In this document: piece after piece, positions 32,149 through 41,949 of the stretch | Position numbering within the stretch: position 1 is the stretch's first letter | How the letters are laid out: each line of letters starts with the position of its first letter | DNA from: an uncultured Nocardioides sp. | GTDB lineage: Bacteria > Actinomycetota > Actinomycetes > Propionibacteriales > Nocardioidaceae | Assembly (NCBI RefSeq): GCF_947489365.1 | Contig: NZ_CANLDB010000003.1 | Location: 1 to 64,000 of the forward strand | DNA: 64,000 nt | Reading direction: 5' to 3' | Translations under genes and position numbers: made by a program | Notes under the pieces: generated by a model | The model's database searches: none | Told to the model about the DNA's origin: nothing | What the model saw: only the letters and a program-made list of their open reading frames with translations

Positions 32149-34287
32149 TCAGATGTCGAGGAAGCGGACGTCCTTGGCGTTGCGCTGGATGAAGCCGCGA
32201 CGCTGCTCGACGTCCTCGCCCATGAGGATTGAGAAGATCTCGTCGGCGTGGGCGGCGTCGTCGAGGGTGACCTGCAGCATGAGCCGCTGGTCGGGGTCCA
32301 TGGTGGTCTCCCACAGCTCCTTGGCGTTCATCTCGCCGAGGCCCTTGTACCGCTGGACCGGGTTCTCCTTCGGCAGCTTCTTGCCCGCCTCCTGGCCGGC
32401 GCGCAGCAGGGCGTCGCGCTCGGAGTCGGAGTAGACGAACTCGTGCTCGTGGGGCTTGTTCCACCGCAGCCGGTAGAGCGGGGGCTGCGCCATGTAGACG
32501 TTGCCGTGCTCGATCAGCGGGCGCATGAAGCGGAACAGCAGCGTCAGCAGCAGCGTGTTGATGTGGTGGCCGTCGACGTCGGCGTCCGCCATCAGCACGA
32601 CCTTGTGGTAGCGCAGCTTGTCGGGGTTGAACTCCTCCTGGATCCCCGTGCCGAGCGCCGAGATGATCGACTGCACCTCGGCGTTGCCGAGGACCTTGTC
32701 GATGCGGGCCTTCTCGACGTTCAGGATCTTGCCGCGGATCGGGAGGATCGCCTGGATGCGGGGGTCGCGGCCCTGGCGGGCGGACCCGCCCGCCGAGTCG
32801 CCCTCGACGATGAAGACCTCGCACTCCTCGGGCTTCGTCGACTGGCAGTCCGACAGCTTGCCGGGCAGTCCGCCGCCGCCGAGGAGGCCCTTGCGGGACC
32901 GGGCCAGGTCGCGGGCCTTGCGCGCCGCGACCCGGGCGTGGGCCGCGGCCTGCGACTTGCGGACGATGTCGCGGCCCTCGTTGGGGTTCTGCTCCAGCCA
33001 GGCGCCGAGCTGGTCGTACATGATCTTCTGCACGAACGAGCGGGCCTCGGTGTTGCCGAGCTTGGTCTTGGTCTGGCCCTCGAACTGGGGCTCGCCGAGC
33101 TTGACCGAGATGATCGCGGTGAGGCCCTCGCGGACGTCGTCGCCTGAAACCCGCTCACCCTTCTTGATCAGGTTCCAGGTCTCGCCCCAGGTGTTGACCA
33201 GGGAGGTCAGCGCGGAGCGGAAGCCCTCCTCGTGGGTGCCGCCCTCGTGGGTGTTGATCGTGTTCGCGAAGGTGTGGACCGACTCGGTGAAGCTGGTGTT
33301 CCACTGCATGGCGACCTCGAGGCTCATGTGGTTCTCCACGTCGCCCGGTGTCTCCGCCTCGAAGGAGATGACCGTGGGGTTGGCGTGGTCCTTGCGCTTG
33401 TTGAGGTGCTCCACGTAGTCGACGAGGCCGCGGTCGTAGCGGAAGACGAACTCCACGGCGCTGCCGTCGTCGGCCCGCTGGGGGGCGTCGCCGCCCTTCG
33501 CGACCGCGTCGGACTCGGCGTCCATCGGCTCCTCGTCGACGACGTCCACGACCTCGGCCGCGGCGGGCCGCTCGTCGCGGACGACGATCTCGAGGCCCTT
33601 GTTGAGGAAGGCCATCTCGCGGATGCGCCGCGTGATCGTCTCGCGGTGGTGGACGACGGTCTCGAAGATCTCCTCCGAGGGCCAGTAGGTGACGGTGGTG
33701 CCGGTGCCCTCGCCGTCCTCCAGCGCGCGCACCTGCTCGAGGTCGCCGTCGGGGACGCCGAGGCTGAAGGACTGGCGCCACAGGTGGCCGCGGTTCCTCA
33801 CCTCGACCACGAGGTGCGACGACAGCGCGTTGACGACGGAGACGCCGACGCCGTGCAGACCGCCGGAGACCTTGTAGCCGCCGCCACCGAACTTGCCGCC
33901 GGCGTGCAGCATCGTCAGCGCCATCGTCACCGCGGGCATGTCCTGCCCGGGCGCGGTGTCGGTGGGGATGCCCCGGCCGTTGTCCTCGACCCGGACGGCG
34001 CCGTCCTCGGTGAGCGTGACGACGATGCGGTCGCAGTGACCGGCGAGCGCCTCGTCGACGGCGTTGTCGACGATCTCCCAGATCAGGTGGTGCAGGCCGC
34101 GCTCGCCCGTGGACCCGATGTACATGCCCGGGCGCTTGCGCACCGCCTCGAGGCCCTCCAGCACCTGGATCGCCGAGGCGTCGTAGTCCGCCGTGACGCG
34201 GTTGTCCGAGCCCGACGGGACGGGGACGACGGCCTCGTCCGTGGGCTCGTCGGGGGCGTCGTTCGGGACGTCGTCGATCTCGGGCAC
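32149..34287 (-). CDS. gyrB: DNA gyrase subunit B
   Basis: The 712-residue ATPase subunit has the GHKL nucleotide-binding site ([38 protein letters not shown]), a transducer domain, and the Toprim domain with [10 protein letters not shown] and the metal-binding DADVDGHHI, ending with the RYKGLGEMN block. An acidic insert (about residues 255-290) with EEPMDAESD lies in the transducer region. GTG 34287 gives an N-terminal acidic extension of ~30 residues. Transcribed towards gyrA; a promoter with a palindrome is visible upstream. Confidence 0.98.
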   Translation of the reverse strand: MPEIDDVPNDAPDEPTDEAVVPVPSGSDNRVTADYDASAIQVLEGLEAVRKRPGMYIGSTGERGLHHLIWEIVDNAVDEALAGHCDRIVVTLTEDGAVRVEDNGRGIPTDTAPGQDMPAVTMALTMLHAGGKFGGGGYKVSGGLHGVGVSVVNALSSHLVVEVRNRGHLWRQSFSLGVPDGDLEQVRALEDGEGTGTTVTYWPSEEIFETVVHHRETITRRIREMAFLNKGLEIVVRDERPAAAEVVDVVDEEPMDAESDAVAKGGDAPQRADDGSAVEFVFRYDRGLVDYVEHLNKRKDHANPTVISFEAETPGDVENHMSLEVAMQWNTSFTESVHTFANTINTHEGGTHEEGFRSALTSLVNTWGETWNLIKKGERVSGDDVREGLTAIISVKLGEPQFEGQTKTKLGNTEARSFVQKIMYDQLGAWLEQNPNEGRDIVRKSQAAAHARVAARKARDLARSRKGLLGGGGLPGKLSDCQSTKPEECEVFIVEGDSAGGSARQGRDPRIQAILPIRGKILNVEKARIDKVLGNAEVQSIISALGTGIQEEFNPDKLRYHKVVLMADADVDGHHINTLLLTLLFRFMRPLIEHGNVYMAQPPLYRLRWNKPHEHEFVYSDSERDALLRAGQEAGKKLPKENPVQRYKGLGEMNAKELWETTMDPDQRLMLQVTLDDAAHADEIFSILMGEDVEQRRGFIQRNAKDVRFLDI

Positions 34288-34401
34288 CTGGGCCGACCTC
34301 TTCTCGCTGGGCCGGACCTCGCCTCCGGCACGACAAGAGTCGCGGCACGTCCGCCGCGCCGGGCTCGCCCGGGCGGTCTCGTCACCTGCGACTCCGAAGC
34401 G

Positions 34402-34428
34402 ATCCTAGCGCGTCTGAGGGCCTCAGAC
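34402..34428 (-). promoter_or_regulatory. Probable gyrB promoter with overlapping palindrome
   Basis: TAGGAT (34402-34407, minus strand) is a good -10 element. A perfect 7-bp inverted repeat with a 3-nt centre (34412-34428, GTCTGAG/CTCAGAC) lies just upstream, where it would cover the spacer and -35 zone, as an operator or supercoiling-sensitive element might. The leader would be about 110 nt. The remaining sequence 34429-34540 shows no gene. Confidence 0.45.
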
Positions 34429-34540
34429 ACGTCACACCGCCTGTGGAGGCAGGGTGGCGCACCGCTCGGATGGCCCTCAGCGGCCCGGAAACGGCTCTGA
34501 GGCCGCCGCGGAGCGCCGCCTCCGGCCCCCGGTACGGGTC

Positions 34541-34559
34541 GACGGCTCTCCGAGCCGTC
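34541..34559 (-). terminator. Hairpin downstream of dciA
   Basis: An 8-bp perfect stem (34541-34548 with 34552-34559) and 3-nt loop, about 60 bp beyond the dciA stop in the minus direction; it may separate the dnaA-dciA block from gyrB. Confidence 0.45.
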
Positions 34560-34621
34560 TGACGGGCTCCCCGGGCGTTCCTGTCAAGACCCTCGCGGGC
34601 CGGCCGCCGCGACGGGCCGGC

Positions 34622-35251
34622 TCAGCCGTACGTGTCGCGGGGCCCCCGGGACCCGCGCACCGAGCGGCGGCCCCGGGTCCACGACGGGAGGTTGGGTCCC
34701 TTGACCTCGATCAGGGTCACCGCGCCGTGCCCGAGCTCCTCGTTCAGCCGCCGCAGGATGGTGGGCGCCAGCAGCCGGAGCTGGGTGGCCCAGGCCGTGG
34801 AGTCCGTGCCGACCACCAGCGTGCCGTCGGTGAAGGCCTCCGGGCGGCTGTGGGCACCGACCTCCGCGCCCACGATCTCGGACCAGCGCGCGAACGCACC
34901 GTGCGCGCGGAGGTCGCCGGCCCAGCCGTGCTCGGCGACGAGCCGCGACAGCGTGGCCTCGACCGTCTGGGGGTCCCGGTCGTCCGGGTGCGCCCCGGTC
35001 CCCCGCAGGTCGGCGCCCGGGGACCGGCGTCGGCCCCGGCCCCACGAGCCGCCGCCACCGCCACCGGGACGACGGGGGCCGCCGGTGGCCGGCCGGCCCC
35101 GCGTCGTCCGCATCAGCGAGCGGGCCAGGTCGAGACCCGTCACGTCGTGCTCGGGCCCGGAGTCCCGGTCCTGGTCCCGGTCCTCGTCCTCGTCGGGGTC
35201 GGGACCGTCGGCCTCGGGGCCGTCGGGGACGTCCTGGTCGTCGTCATCCAT
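34622..35251 (-). CDS. dciA: DciA-family (DUF721) replicative-helicase loader-like protein
   Basis: A 209-residue protein with a strongly acidic N terminus (Asp/Glu/Pro, ~40 residues), a Gly/Arg-rich linker ([17 protein letters not shown]) and a C-terminal DUF721 domain (about 100-190) with [18 protein letters not shown] and [19 protein letters not shown]. DciA helps load or operate the DnaB replicative helicase in bacteria lacking DnaC/DnaI. ATG 35251 overlaps the 3' end of recF by 8 bp. The dnaA-dnaN-recF-dciA-gyrB order matches Rv0001-Rv0005, apart from the extra gnd gene here. Confidence 0.9.
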   Translation of the reverse strand: MDDDDQDVPDGPEADGPDPDEDEDRDQDRDSGPEHDVTGLDLARSLMRTTRGRPATGGPRRPGGGGGGSWGRGRRRSPGADLRGTGAHPDDRDPQTVEATLSRLVAEHGWAGDLRAHGAFARWSEIVGAEVGAHSRPEAFTDGTLVVGTDSTAWATQLRLLAPTILRRLNEELGHGAVTLIEVKGPNLPSWTRGRRSVRGSRGPRDTYG

Positions 35252-36473
35252 CGCCGCCCCCCTCCCCCACCTCGGGTCTCGTGCCGGGACCCACGTCCGG
35301 ACCAGCCTCGCGAGCCACGCTGACCGTGCCCCCGGCGACGTCGTGCCGGCGGCCCCGCAGGCCCGGGGGCACGTCCTCGGCCACCGCGGCGGTGACGAGC
35401 ACCTGCTCCGCACCCGCCACCAGGTCAGCCAGCTGCGTGCGCCGCTCGGCGTCGAGCTCGGCGAACACGTCGTCCAGGATCAGGATCGGGTCGTCGCCGT
35501 CGTCGCGCAACAGGTCGTAGGAGGCGAGCCGCAGCGCCAGGGCCGTCGACCAGGACTCACCGTGGGAGGCGTACCCGCGCACCGGCAGCCGCACCGCGTC
35601 GGGACCCGGGCCGGTGCCGAGGGTGAGCAGCAGCTCGTCGCGGTGCGGACCGACGAGGCTCACGGCACGGTCGATCTCGTCGCGGCGCCGTCGCGCGACC
35701 TCCGCGAGCAGCGTCGCCGCCAGGGCGTCGACGTCGGTGGCGCCGTCCAGCTCCAACGAGGGTTGGTAGGTCATCCGTGCGTCCTCGCGGGTCGCCCCCC
35801 GCGCCACCGCGGCGTACGCCGCGCCGACGTGGTCCCGCAGGTCCTCGACGAGGCGCAGGCGCGCGGCCAGCAGCTCGGCGCCGGTGCGGGCGAGGTGCTC
35901 GTCCCACACCTCGAGGGTCCCGAGCGCGGCGTCCCCCGACGCCGTCCCGGGCCGGTGGCCCCCGGCCCGCAGGTTCTTGAGCAGGGCGTTGCGCTGCTTC
36001 AGCACGCGCTCGTAGTCGGAGCGGACGCCCGCGAACCGCGGCGCGCGGAGCACCAGCAGGTCGTCGAGGAACCGCCGGCGCTCGGACGGGTCGCCCTTCA
36101 CCAGCGCCAGGTCCTCCGGGGAGAACATCACCGTCCGGACGAGGCCGACCAGGTCCCGCGGGCGGGGCAGGGTCGAGCGGTTGACCCGGGCCTTGTTCGC
36201 CCGGCCGGGGTGCAGCTCGACCTCGAGGGTCGCCTCCCGGCCGTCCTTCACCACCACCGCGCGGACCAGGGCCCGCTCGGCGCCCGCCCGCACCAGCGCC
36301 TGGTCGCTCGAGACGCGGTGGGAGCTGAGCCGGGAGAGGTAGTCGATCGCCTCGACCAGGTTGGTCTTGCCCTGCCCGTTGCGCCCCACGAACGCCGTGG
36401 CACCGGGTCCCAGCTCCACCTCGACCTCGGGGTAGGACCGGAAGTCGACGAGGACGAGGCGGACGACGTGCAC
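35244..36473 (-). CDS. recF: DNA replication/repair protein RecF
   Basis: A 409-residue SMC-like ATPase that binds gapped DNA and helps RecR/RecA loading. Walker A is [14 protein letters not shown] (about residues 30-43), the ABC-signature region is in [17 protein letters not shown] and Walker B is [12 protein letters not shown]. The start GTG 36473 ([14 protein letters not shown]) aligns with family N termini. The Gly/Asp/Pro-rich C terminus is a modest extension. It is 26 bp downstream of gnd and overlaps dciA. Confidence 0.96.
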   Translation of the reverse strand: MHVVRLVLVDFRSYPEVEVELGPGATAFVGRNGQGKTNLVEAIDYLSRLSSHRVSSDQALVRAGAERALVRAVVVKDGREATLEVELHPGRANKARVNRSTLPRPRDLVGLVRTVMFSPEDLALVKGDPSERRRFLDDLLVLRAPRFAGVRSDYERVLKQRNALLKNLRAGGHRPGTASGDAALGTLEVWDEHLARTGAELLAARLRLVEDLRDHVGAAYAAVARGATREDARMTYQPSLELDGATDVDALAATLLAEVARRRRDEIDRAVSLVGPHRDELLLTLGTGPGPDAVRLPVRGYASHGESWSTALALRLASYDLLRDDGDDPILILDDVFAELDAERRTQLADLVAGAEQVLVTAAVAEDVPPGLRGRRHDVAGGTVSVAREAGPDVGPGTRPEVGEGGGDG

Positions 36474-36499
36474 GGGCGGTCGCGGGGTCGGCGTACGGG

Positions 36500-37417
36500 C
36501 TAGGGGGCGTCGGGCTCGGGCCCGGTGTCGCCACCGGGGTCCACGGAGCCCTTGACGGCGTGGCCGCCGAACTGGTTGCGCATCGCGGCGATCGCCCGCA
36601 TCGCCGGGGAGTCCTCCTGGCGCGACACGAAGCGCGCGTAGAGCGCCGCGGTGATCGCGGGCGTTGGGACCGCGTTCTCGATGCCCGCCTCGACGGTCCA
36701 CCGGCCCTCGCCCGAGTCGTCGGCGTACCCCGCGATGGACGACAGGCCCGGGTCGTCGTCGAGCGCCGCGACCATGAGGTCCAGCAGCCACGACCGGACG
36801 ACGGTGCCGCCGCGCCAGGACCGGAACACCTCGGTGACGTCGTCGACGACGTCGACCTTCTCGAGCAGCTCGAAGCCCTCGGCGTAGGCCTGCATCATCG
36901 CGTACTCGATGCCGTTGTGGACCATCTTGGAGAAGTGCCCCGCGCCCACCGCGCCGGCGTGGACGCTGCCGAACTCGCCCTCGGGACGCAGCGCGTCGAG
37001 GACCGGCTGGACCTGCGCGATGGCCTCGGCCTCGCCGCCGTACATGAGGGCGTAGCCGTTCTCGCGACCCCAGACGCCGCCCGAGACGCCGCAGTCGACG
37101 AACCGGATGCCGCGCTCCGCGAGGTCCGCGGCGTGGGCCTGGTCGTCGGTCCACCGCGAGTTGCCGCCGTCGACGACCAGGTCGCCGTCCGCGAGGAGGT
37201 CCTTGAGGGCGGTGACCGTGTCGTGGGTGGGCCCGCCGGCCGGCACCATCACCCACACGGTGCGCGGCGCCTCGAGCCGCTCGACGAGCTCGTCGAGCGA
37301 GCCGACGTCCGAGAGGGACGGGTCGCGGTCGTAGCCGACGACGTCGTGGCCGGCGGCGCGCAGCCGCTCGACCATGTTGCCGCCCATCTTGCCGAGGCCG
37401 ATCATGCCGATCTGCAC
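36500..37417 (-). CDS. gnd: 6-phosphogluconate dehydrogenase, decarboxylating (short form)
   Basis: The 305-residue enzyme oxidises and decarboxylates 6-phosphogluconate to ribulose 5-phosphate in the pentose phosphate pathway. The nucleotide-binding start is [15 protein letters not shown], the substrate motifs are [11 protein letters not shown] and [14 protein letters not shown], and the catalytic Lys is in [17 protein letters not shown]. At ~305 residues it is the short, dimer/tetramer YqeC/GndA-type form, often NAD-linked; cofactor choice here is inferred (YDRDP after the second strand, Asp favouring NAD). Located between dnaN and recF, as in Streptomyces. GTG start 37417. Confidence 0.93.
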   Translation of the reverse strand: MQIGMIGLGKMGGNMVERLRAAGHDVVGYDRDPSLSDVGSLDELVERLEAPRTVWVMVPAGGPTHDTVTALKDLLADGDLVVDGGNSRWTDDQAHAADLAERGIRFVDCGVSGGVWGRENGYALMYGGEAEAIAQVQPVLDALRPEGEFGSVHAGAVGAGHFSKMVHNGIEYAMMQAYAEGFELLEKVDVVDDVTEVFRSWRGGTVVRSWLLDLMVAALDDDPGLSSIAGYADDSGEGRWTVEAGIENAVPTPAITAALYARFVSRQEDSPAMRAIAAMRNQFGGHAVKGSVDPGGDTGPEPDAP

Positions 37418-37497
37418 GCGCGCTCTCCCAGGTGTGTCGGGGTCTGTCGGAGGTGTCTCGGGTGGTGCCGCGGGTGGTGACGTGGCCGCCGGGCGGG

Positions 37498-38664
37498 TCA
37501 GGACAGCAGGCGGCGCGGCATCAGGAGGTAGCGGAAGTCGGACGGGCCGCCCGGGGCCGCCGCGGCCTCCGAACCGTCACCGTCGCGGGGCACCCCGCTC
37601 ATGACGACCGGCTTCGAGGCCTGGGTGAAGGCGAGCTCCACGACCGGCTCGTCGATCGCGGTCAGCCCGTCGAGGAGGAACTGCGGGTTGAACCCCGTGG
37701 TGAGCGGTTCTCCGGTGACGTCGGCCTGGATCGACTCCGAGGCCTGCGCCTCGTCGCCCGACCCGGCGTCCAGCGTGAGGACGCCGTCACCGAAGGCGAG
37801 CTGGACCGCGGTGTTGCGCTCCGCCACCAGGGCGACGCGCTTGACCGACTCGACGAGCTCGGCCTTGTCGACGCGGGCGGTCGTGAGGTGCTCGGAGGGG
37901 AACAGGCTGCGGACCTTGGGGAACTCCCCGTCCAGCAGTCGGGTCGTCGTCCGGCGGACGCCGCCGGGTCCGGTGCCCTCGAAGCCGATGATCCCCTCCC
38001 CCGCGCCGCCGGTGGACAGGGCGATGGTGACCTCGGAGCCGACGGTCAGCGACTTCGCGGTGTCACCGAGGACCTTGGCGGGGACCAGGGCGGCCGCGGA
38101 CTCGTCCGGGCTGTGGGGGTCCCACCCGAGCTCGCGCTGGGCGAGCCGGAAGCGGTCGGTGGCGAGCAGGGCGATCGAGGAGCCCTCGATCTCCACGCGG
38201 ACGCCCGTCAGCACGGGCAGCATGTCGTCGCGGCCCGCGGCGGTGACGGCCTGGGCGACGGCGTGCGCGAACGCGTCGCTGGCGACCGTCCCGGTCGCGG
38301 AGGGCATCGACGGCAGCGAGGGGTAGTCCTCGACCGGCATCGTCTGGAGGCTGAACCGCGCGGAGCCGCAGGTGAGCTGGACCCGGGAGCCGTCCAGGAC
38401 CATCTCGACCGGCTTCGCGGGCAGGCTCCGGCAGATGTCGGCGAGGAGCCGGCCGCTCACCAGCGCGGTGCCGGTGTCGCTCACGTCGGCGTCGAGGCTG
38501 GCGCGGGCCGAGGTCTCGTAGTCGAACGTCGACAGCAGCAGCCCGTCGTCCGCCGCCTCGATCAGCAGGCCGGCGAGGACCGGGACGCTGGGCCGCACCG
38601 GCAGGCTGCGGGCCGCCCACGCCACGGCGTCGGCGAGCACGTCGCGCTCGACACGGAACTTCAC
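37498..38664 (-). CDS. dnaN: DNA polymerase III beta subunit (sliding clamp)
   Basis: The 388-residue clamp encircles DNA and tethers the replicative polymerase. The N terminus ([21 protein letters not shown]) and motifs such as [31 protein letters not shown] and the C-terminal YLLMPRRL are family landmarks; the final MP.RL residues line the client-binding pocket. An insertion of Gly/Ala/Asp ([14 protein letters not shown]) lies just before the C-terminal strand. GTG start 38664, preceded by GAGGA. Separated from dnaA by the 381-bp origin candidate. Confidence 0.97.
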   Translation of the reverse strand: MKFRVERDVLADAVAWAARSLPVRPSVPVLAGLLIEAADDGLLLSTFDYETSARASLDADVSDTGTALVSGRLLADICRSLPAKPVEMVLDGSRVQLTCGSARFSLQTMPVEDYPSLPSMPSATGTVASDAFAHAVAQAVTAAGRDDMLPVLTGVRVEIEGSSIALLATDRFRLAQRELGWDPHSPDESAAALVPAKVLGDTAKSLTVGSEVTIALSTGGAGEGIIGFEGTGPGGVRRTTTRLLDGEFPKVRSLFPSEHLTTARVDKAELVESVKRVALVAERNTAVQLAFGDGVLTLDAGSGDEAQASESIQADVTGEPLTTGFNPQFLLDGLTAIDEPVVELAFTQASKPVVMSGVPRDGDGSEAAAAPGGPSDFRYLLMPRRLLS

Positions 38665-39045
38665 GAGTCCTCCTCGGGTGCACTCGCGGACCGTCTCGTG
38701 CGGTCGCGGGGCTCACGATCCTGCCATGGCGAGTCGCTTGTCCACAGGGCGCGGTCCGTTCGGGGATTCCGCTCTCGCAGGTCGATGTACGGGGTCTTCG
38801 TCGTCATAGCGTCGGTGGAAACTGTGGAGAACTCGCCGGTGCGCCGCAGCACCGGGCCACGTGTCCGTCGGAGCCTGTGGGGGACCCTGTGGATCCGGCC
38901 GGGGTGGAACTACACGATCGTGTGGACCCGGAGGCCGTGGGCGTGTGGTTCGTCGGTCCACCACAGGCTCCGGGTCGCGTCGCCCGGCGTGGCGCACAGG
39001 TCCCTGTGGAGGACGAGGCGGCCCACGCCGGCGCCGGCTGCTGGC
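38665..39045. other. Candidate replication origin (oriC) between dnaA and dnaN
   Basis: This 381-bp gene-free interval holds a perfect DnaA box TTGTCCACA (38738-38746) and an 8/9 match in reverse (TGTGGAGAA, 38823-38831). Several weaker TGTGGA-type boxes lie at 38888, 38921 and 39005, with further CCACAGG motifs at 38960-39000. The dnaA-dnaN intergenic region is the origin in Streptomyces and Mycobacterium. A clear AT-rich unwinding element is not obvious; the least GC-rich part is about 38780-38825. Confidence 0.65.
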
Positions 39046-40719
39046 TCAGCTGCTGCGGGCCTGCAGCTTGATGCGGTTGGTGAGCTCGGTGACCTGGTTG
39101 TAGACGGAGCGTCGCTCGGCGAGCAGGCGGCCGATCTTGCGCTCGGCGTACATGACCGTGGTGTGGTCGCGCTTGCCGAACTCCTGGCCGATCTGGGGCA
39201 GGGACATCGGCGTGAGCTCCCGGCACAGGTACATCGCGATCTGCCGGCCCTGCACCAGGTGGCGGCCGCGGCTGGGGCCGCACAGGTCCTCGATCGAGAC
39301 GCCGAAGTAGCCGCAGGTCTGCGCGATGATCGTCGCCGCGGTGATCTCGGGCTCCCCACCCTCCGGGATCAGGTCCTTGAGGACGATCTCGGCGAGCGTC
39401 AGGTCGGCGGGCTGCCGGTTCAGGTTCGCGAAGGCCGTGACGCGGATGAGGGCGCCCTCGAGCTCGCGGATGTTCGTCTGGATCTTGCTCGCGATGAACT
39501 CGAGGACGTCGGCCGGCACCGTGAGGCCCTCGATGGCCGCCTTCTTGCGGAGGATGGCGATCCGGGTCTCGAGGTCGGGCGGCTGGACGTCGGTGATCAG
39601 GCCCCACTCGAACCGGTTCCGCAGGCGGTCCTCCAGTGCCTCGAGCCGCTTCGGCGGGCGGTCGGAGGTCAGCACGATCTGCTTGTTGTTGTTGTGGAGC
39701 GTGTTGAACGTGTGGAAGAACTCCTCCTGCGTCTGGGTCTTCCCCTCCAGGAACTGGATGTCGTCGATCAGCAGGACGTCGACCTCGCGGTAGCGCCGCT
39801 GGAAGCGGTCGGCGCGGTTCTCCCGGATCGCGTTGATGAACTCGTTGGTGAACTCCTCGCTCGACACGTAGCGGACCCGGGTGCGCGGGTAGAGGTTGCG
39901 CACGTAGTGGCCGATGGCGTGGAGGAGGTGGGTCTTGCCCAGCCCGGAGTCGCCGTACACGAGCAGCGGGTTGTACGCCCGGCCCGGGGCCTCGGCGACG
40001 GCGATGGCGGCGGCGTGGGGGAACCGGTTCGAGGAGCCGATGACGAAGCTCTCGAACGTGTACTTGGGGTTGAGCCGCGTCTCGTGGGCGGCGTTGCGGG
40101 CCCGCAGGTCGGCGGCCTCGGTCTGCCGGTCGGCGGCACGCTCCGGCGCGCGGTCTCCGAGGGCGTCGGTCCGGGGCCCGGTCCCGGGCTCGGGGTGGGT
40201 GCCGGCGCGCTGCTGGCGGGACTCGTCCAGCGACACCACCACGGCGTCCTGCCCGGCCCGGGCCCGGGCGCGGTCGCGGTCGTCGGCTCGGTGGTCGAAC
40301 CGGTCGTCGGTCTCCCGGGTGCTGTCGGAGCCCCGGGCGGCCGACGGCCCGGACAGGTCGGCGTGCCGGGAGGTCGGTCGAGATGTCGACATGTCGTCGA
40401 AGCCGTTCGTCGACCCGGGGTTGCCGCTCACGACGACGATCGGCTCGTCGCCGTCGCCGTCGTCGTCCCGCTCGAGGTCGGGGTCGACGGTCACCGCGAT
40501 GCGGATGTCGCGGCCGAGGACGTGCGAGAGCCGCTCCTCCAGGTTGGTGCGCAGGCGGCTCTCGAGCCGGTCGCGCGTGAAGTCGTTCGGGACGGCGACG
40601 ACGGCGGTGTTCTTCTGCAGCACCACCGGTGCGCTGGCGTGCAGCCAGGCCCGCTGGTTGGGCTCGAGGTCCGCGAGGATGCTGCTCCACACGGTGTCCA
40701 GGTCGGCCTCGTCGTCCAC
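39046..40719 (-). CDS. dnaA: Chromosomal replication initiator DnaA
   Basis: The 557-residue AAA+ initiator has domain I (about residues 1-90, VWSSILADLEPNQRAWL), a long charged disordered domain II (about 95-225), and the AAA+ domain with Walker A GDSGLGKTHLLHA, Walker B LLIDDIQFLEGK and arginine-finger block RLRNRFEWGLI. Domain IV has the DnaA-box-binding signature RDHTTVMYAERKI. It melts oriC and loads helicase. GTG 40719 has GAGGAG eight bases upstream; the open frame extends much further but without domain I-like sequence. It diverges from rpmH. Confidence 0.97.
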   Translation of the reverse strand: MDDEADLDTVWSSILADLEPNQRAWLHASAPVVLQKNTAVVAVPNDFTRDRLESRLRTNLEERLSHVLGRDIRIAVTVDPDLERDDDGDGDEPIVVVSGNPGSTNGFDDMSTSRPTSRHADLSGPSAARGSDSTRETDDRFDHRADDRDRARARAGQDAVVVSLDESRQQRAGTHPEPGTGPRTDALGDRAPERAADRQTEAADLRARNAAHETRLNPKYTFESFVIGSSNRFPHAAAIAVAEAPGRAYNPLLVYGDSGLGKTHLLHAIGHYVRNLYPRTRVRYVSSEEFTNEFINAIRENRADRFQRRYREVDVLLIDDIQFLEGKTQTQEEFFHTFNTLHNNNKQIVLTSDRPPKRLEALEDRLRNRFEWGLITDVQPPDLETRIAILRKKAAIEGLTVPADVLEFIASKIQTNIRELEGALIRVTAFANLNRQPADLTLAEIVLKDLIPEGGEPEITAATIIAQTCGYFGVSIEDLCGPSRGRHLVQGRQIAMYLCRELTPMSLPQIGQEFGKRDHTTVMYAERKIGRLLAERRSVYNQVTELTNRIKLQARSS

Positions 40720-40791
40720 GGCTCTCCTCGTCGGGTCTGGCTCCACCCGCGGCTCCGGATCGGGCTCCGCGGTGACCACCTCGGCGTATTC

Positions 40792-40818
40792 TGCACAACC
40801 TTCTCCACAGGCTGTGCA
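40792..40818. promoter_or_regulatory. DnaA-box dyad upstream of dnaA
   Basis: TTCTCCACA (40801-40809) is flanked by inverted arms TGCACA (40792-40797) and TGTGCA (40813-40818), about 80 bp before the dnaA start. A further box-like TCATCCACA lies at 40950-40958. These are candidate autoregulatory DnaA sites. The remainder of the 492-bp dnaA-rpmH gap contains the rpmH promoter and no gene. Confidence 0.5.
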
Positions 40819-41019
40819 ACGACCGTCGAGGGGGCGTCTGACTCTCGAGACAGCCCGTCGTGACGCGGATTCTGGCTGCGTCGGCCGGTGGGTCGGGGGA
40901 ACCTCGAAGGCGTCGAACCTAACAAGGAGGCTCGACGCGGAGCAAGGCGTCATCCACAGGCTCGGCGCCCGTGCCGGCGACCCGCCGGACGGCTGCCCCG
41001 GCACCGGGGCGACGGAGGT

Positions 41020-41049
41020 TTGACCCTCCTTTCCGCCGCCGCGTACCGT
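41020..41049 (+). promoter_or_regulatory. Probable rpmH operon promoter
   Basis: TTGACC (41020-41025) and TACCGT (41044-41049) are separated by 18 bp, giving a leader of about 155 nt before rpmH. Confidence 0.55.
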
Positions 41050-41211
41050 GGTGGACCACGCCCCGTGCCAGGGGTGCCTGCCGTCCTGCTCGGTGCCGGT
41101 CCGTCCGCGGTCGTCGTCGCAGTGGTGCGTCCGGGCGCCCGGTGCAGCCAGCACCCAGCCCATCACGGTCGGCGCCCTTCCTCGCACCACGCACCGACAA
41201 CGGAGATCCTC

Positions 41212-41349
41212 GTGAGCAAGCGCACGTACCAGCCGAACAACCGCCGCCGCCACCGCGTGCACGGCTTCCGCCTGCGCATGCGGACCCGCGCCGGCCGCTC
41301 GATTCTGTCCTCGCGCCGCCGCAAGGGCCGCAAGAGCCTGTCGGTCTGA
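41212..41349 (+). CDS. rpmH: Ribosomal protein bL34
   Basis: A 45-residue, highly basic protein of the large ribosomal subunit. The sequence [20 protein letters not shown] and the ending GRKSLSV are close to the family consensus, including the RTYQP start. GTG 41212. First gene of the rpmH-rnpA-yidD-yidC-jag-rsmG block; it ends directly against the rnpA start with no spacer. Confidence 0.97.
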   Translation: MSKRTYQPNNRRRHRVHGFRLRMRTRAGRSILSSRRRKGRKSLSV

Positions 41350-41700
41350 GTGCTCCCCGCAGCGAACCGCCTGACGAGCTCCGCGGGGTTCGACGCCGCG
41401 GTGCGGGGCGGCCGTCGCTGCGGCAGCAGGACCGTCGTCCTCCACGTCGCCCCGGGTGACGGGTCCGGGCCCGTCCGGGTCGGCATGGTCGTCAGCCGAG
41501 CCGTCGGCGGGGCCGTGGTGCGCAACCGCGTGCGGCGGCGGCTGCGTCACCTGGTGGGCGAACGCCTCTCCGGCCTGTCCCCCTCGACACGGCTGGTGGT
41601 GCGGGCGCTGCCCGCGTCGGCCGCAGCGTCGTACGACGACCTCGGCCGTGACGTCGACCGTTGCCTGCGCCGGGCCGGCGAGGTCGGGGGCTCCGCGTGA
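41350..41700 (+). CDS. rnpA: Ribonuclease P protein component
   Basis: The 116-residue basic protein partners the RNase P RNA in maturing tRNA 5' ends. The family start [13 protein letters not shown] and the RNR signature [14 protein letters not shown] (about residues 55-68) are present. GTG 41350 immediately follows the rpmH stop; the 3' end overlaps yidD by 4 bp. Confidence 0.94.
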   Translation: MLPAANRLTSSAGFDAAVRGGRRCGSRTVVLHVAPGDGSGPVRVGMVVSRAVGGAVVRNRVRRRLRHLVGERLSGLSPSTRLVVRALPASAAASYDDLGRDVDRCLRRAGEVGGSA

Positions 41701-41948
41701 GGCACGTGCTCGTCGCCCTGCTGCGCCTCTACCGCGCGGTGATCAGCCCGCTGTACGGGGAGGTGTGCCGCTACCACCCGTCGTGCTCGGCCTACGCGCT
41801 CGGCGCCGTGAGCGAGCACGGCAGCCTCCGCGGCACGTGGCTGGCCACCCGCCGTCTGCTGCGCTGCCACCCGTGGGCCGCCGGTGGCTACGACCCCGTC
41901 CCCGTCCGCGCCGAGCACGCGGCCGTCCCCCGCACCCCAGGAGCCTGA
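41697..41948 (+). CDS. yidD: Membrane protein insertion efficiency factor YidD
   Basis: An 83-residue protein with the YidD core: [27 protein letters not shown] and [18 protein letters not shown], with the three conserved cysteines. It aids YidC-mediated insertion of membrane proteins at the inner face of the membrane through an amphipathic N terminus. GTG 41697 overlaps rnpA's TGA. It ends 1 bp before yidC. Confidence 0.95.
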   Translation: MRHVLVALLRLYRAVISPLYGEVCRYHPSCSAYALGAVSEHGSLRGTWLATRRLLRCHPWAAGGYDPVPVRAEHAAVPRTPGA

Positions 41949-41949
41949 C

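Noticed and set aside
37432..40863. A 1143-codon plus-strand open frame antisense to dnaN, oriC and dnaA
   Set aside because: Runs across non-coding origin sequence and antisense to two certain genes; no family resemblance.
40720..41211. Small genes in the dnaA-rpmH gap (open frames at 40888 and 40919)
   Set aside because: The gap carries DnaA boxes and the rpmH promoter; translated frames have no family features or suitable ribosome-binding site.
39046..41550. A DnaA of 834 residues from the full open frame
   Set aside because: Residues before GTG 40719 are low-complexity and overlap the divergent rpmH promoter; the GAGGAG at the right spacing supports the shorter form.
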